Part shown: positions 63,434 to 64,000 of the stretch, one piece after another
Layout: every line of letters begins with the position of its first letter
How positions within the stretch are numbered: the first letter of the stretch is position 1
NCBI RefSeq assembly: GCF_028368995.1
Contig: NZ_JAQNDL010000001.1
Span: forward strand, 3,746,001-3,810,000
Direction of reading: 5' to 3'
Length of the DNA stretch: 64,000 bases
Source: Nannocystis bainbridge
GTDB taxonomy: Bacteria > Myxococcota_A > Polyangia > Nannocystales > Nannocystaceae
Notes under the pieces: generated by a model
Database searches by the model: none
Told to the model about the DNA's origin: nothing
Seen by the model: the letters and a program-made list of their open reading frames with translations, nothing else
Translations under genes and position numbers: made by a program

Positions 63434-64000
63434 TCAGTAGGGACTGGGCATCTCGCTCTTGCGGTCCGCCCCCGCCACCGACCGCTCGATGTACTCGATG
63501 ATCGAGTCCGCCACATCGATCTCGGTCGTCCGCTCGATCCCCTCGAGCCCTGGCGAAGAGTTCACCTCGAGCACCACCGGACCGCGGCGGCTGCGGAGGA
63601 TATCGACCCCTGCCACCTTCAGTCCCAGGATCGCGGCGGCGCGGACCGCCGTCGAGCGTTCCTTCGGCGTCAGCTTGATCTTCGTCGCCTTCCCGCCGCG
63701 GTGGAGGTTCGAGCGGAACTCGCCTGGTGCGCCCTGGCGCTTCATCGCTGCCACCACCCGGTTGCCGATCACGAACGCCCGGATGTCCGCGCCTTCGGCT
63801 TCCTTCACGAACTCCTGGACCAGGATGTTCACGTCGAGCCCGCGGAACGCCTCGATCACGCTGCGAGCGGCTGCCGGCGTATCGGCCAGCACCACCCCGA
63901 TCCCTTGCGTCCCCTCGAGCATCTTCACCACCACTGGTGGTCCGCCGATCACCTCGAGCAGGCCCTCGATGTCCTTGATCGAGTGGCCGAACCCCGTGAT
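63434..64000 (-). CDS. rimK: RimK-family ATP-grasp ligase, 5' part outside window
   Basis: The frame is open to the window edge, so the start is missing; ~188 residues are visible. They form the ATP-grasp part: ITGFGHSIKDIEGLLEV, VVVKMLEGTQGIGVVLAD (the nucleotide-binding Lys and Gly loop), ILVQEFVKEAEGADIRAFVIGNRVVAAMKR, FRSNLHRGG, and the metal-binding segment AGVDILRSRRGPVVLEVNSSPGLEGIE, which agrees closely with RimK, the enzyme that adds Glu residues to the C-terminus of ribosomal protein S6. Related ligases of this family act on other substrates. The C-terminus (RKSEMPSPY) is short and basic/polar. It converges with the atp operon. Confidence 0.9.
   Translation of the reverse strand: MTGFGHSIKDIEGLLEVIGGPPVVVKMLEGTQGIGVVLADTPAAARSVIEAFRGLDVNILVQEFVKEAEGADIRAFVIGNRVVAAMKRQGAPGEFRSNLHRGGKATKIKLTPKERSTAVRAAAILGLKVAGVDILRSRRGPVVLEVNSSPGLEGIERTTEIDVADSIIEYIERSVAGADRKSEMPSPY

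Noticed and set aside
62833..63516. A 227-residue frame antisense to the repeat region and overlapping the rimK end
   Set aside because: It is made of Arg/Asp/Glu repeats produced by the tandem array and crosses into rimK in another frame.

Overview
The window is about 70% G+C with dense, mostly G/C-ending codons. Several secreted lipoproteins carry a lipobox cysteine followed by a long Thr/Ser/Gly/Asp linker (TTG, TTDP, STTST patterns). Together with WecA/WecB/WecC, a stand-alone LigD-type polymerase, an IgGFc-binding-type lipoprotein, a TIGR03790-type lipoprotein and a split ATP synthase locus, this points to a myxobacterium, most like Nannocystineae (Nannocystis, Plesiocystis, Enhygromyxa). 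The assignment is inferred from protein style; no rRNA or tRNA gene was seen.

Layout. 1-6.6 kb: end of an EamA transporter, a Cys-rich lipoprotein, then an RND efflux pump (permease plus lipoprotein adaptor) divergent from a TetR regulator with an operator-like palindrome between them. 7-19 kb: quinone oxidoreductase-like enzyme, DusA, lipoproteins of unknown role, LigD polymerase domain protein, A-type Fe-S carrier with a GlcD-type flavoprotein, an addiction-module-like fragment and GAPDH. 19.3-25 kb: surface polysaccharide block (wecA, wecB facing wecC and a heparinase II/III-like protein), then a nitroreductase. 25.6-31.4 kb: hairpin-repeat cluster, M50 protease, TIGR03790 lipoprotein, and a secreted beta-propeller/di-heme cytochrome fusion. 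31.6-38.5 kb: a P-loop protein with degenerate nucleotide-binding motifs followed by two tandem CPA2 antiporters with C-terminal USP-like domains. 38.5-49 kb: IgGFc-binding-type lipoprotein, two small stress proteins (DUF1328, CsbD), and the tamB/Omp85 pair. 49-56.4 kb: YihY, histone-deacetylase-like amidohydrolase, QueD, a secreted metallophosphatase, an EI24 protein, a 59-residue ORF behind a sigma-54-type promoter, an aldo/keto reductase and a host-attachment-type protein. 56.8-64 kb: gyrA, hemL, atpZ-atpI-atpB-atpE (no F1 genes follow), a region of repeats, and the 3' part of a rimK gene.

The strongest unexplained signal is a dispersed family of short perfect hairpins built on ATGTCC/GGACAT or CTGTCC/GGACAG, usually with a 4-base loop. 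I count roughly forty by eye. They occur between genes, over stop codons, as 14-base tandem arrays, as a dense cluster at 25.6-25.9 kb, and inside genes where they are translated in frame. Stem bases vary in compensating pairs, so the hairpin rather than the exact sequence appears to be what is kept. Other points of note are two mutually exclusive hairpins before the second antiporter, a 26-base inverted repeat and a 42-43-base tandem repeat next to rimK, an Omp85 protein with a lipobox, and an ATP synthase c subunit with Q/E/S ligand residues of the Na+-binding type.
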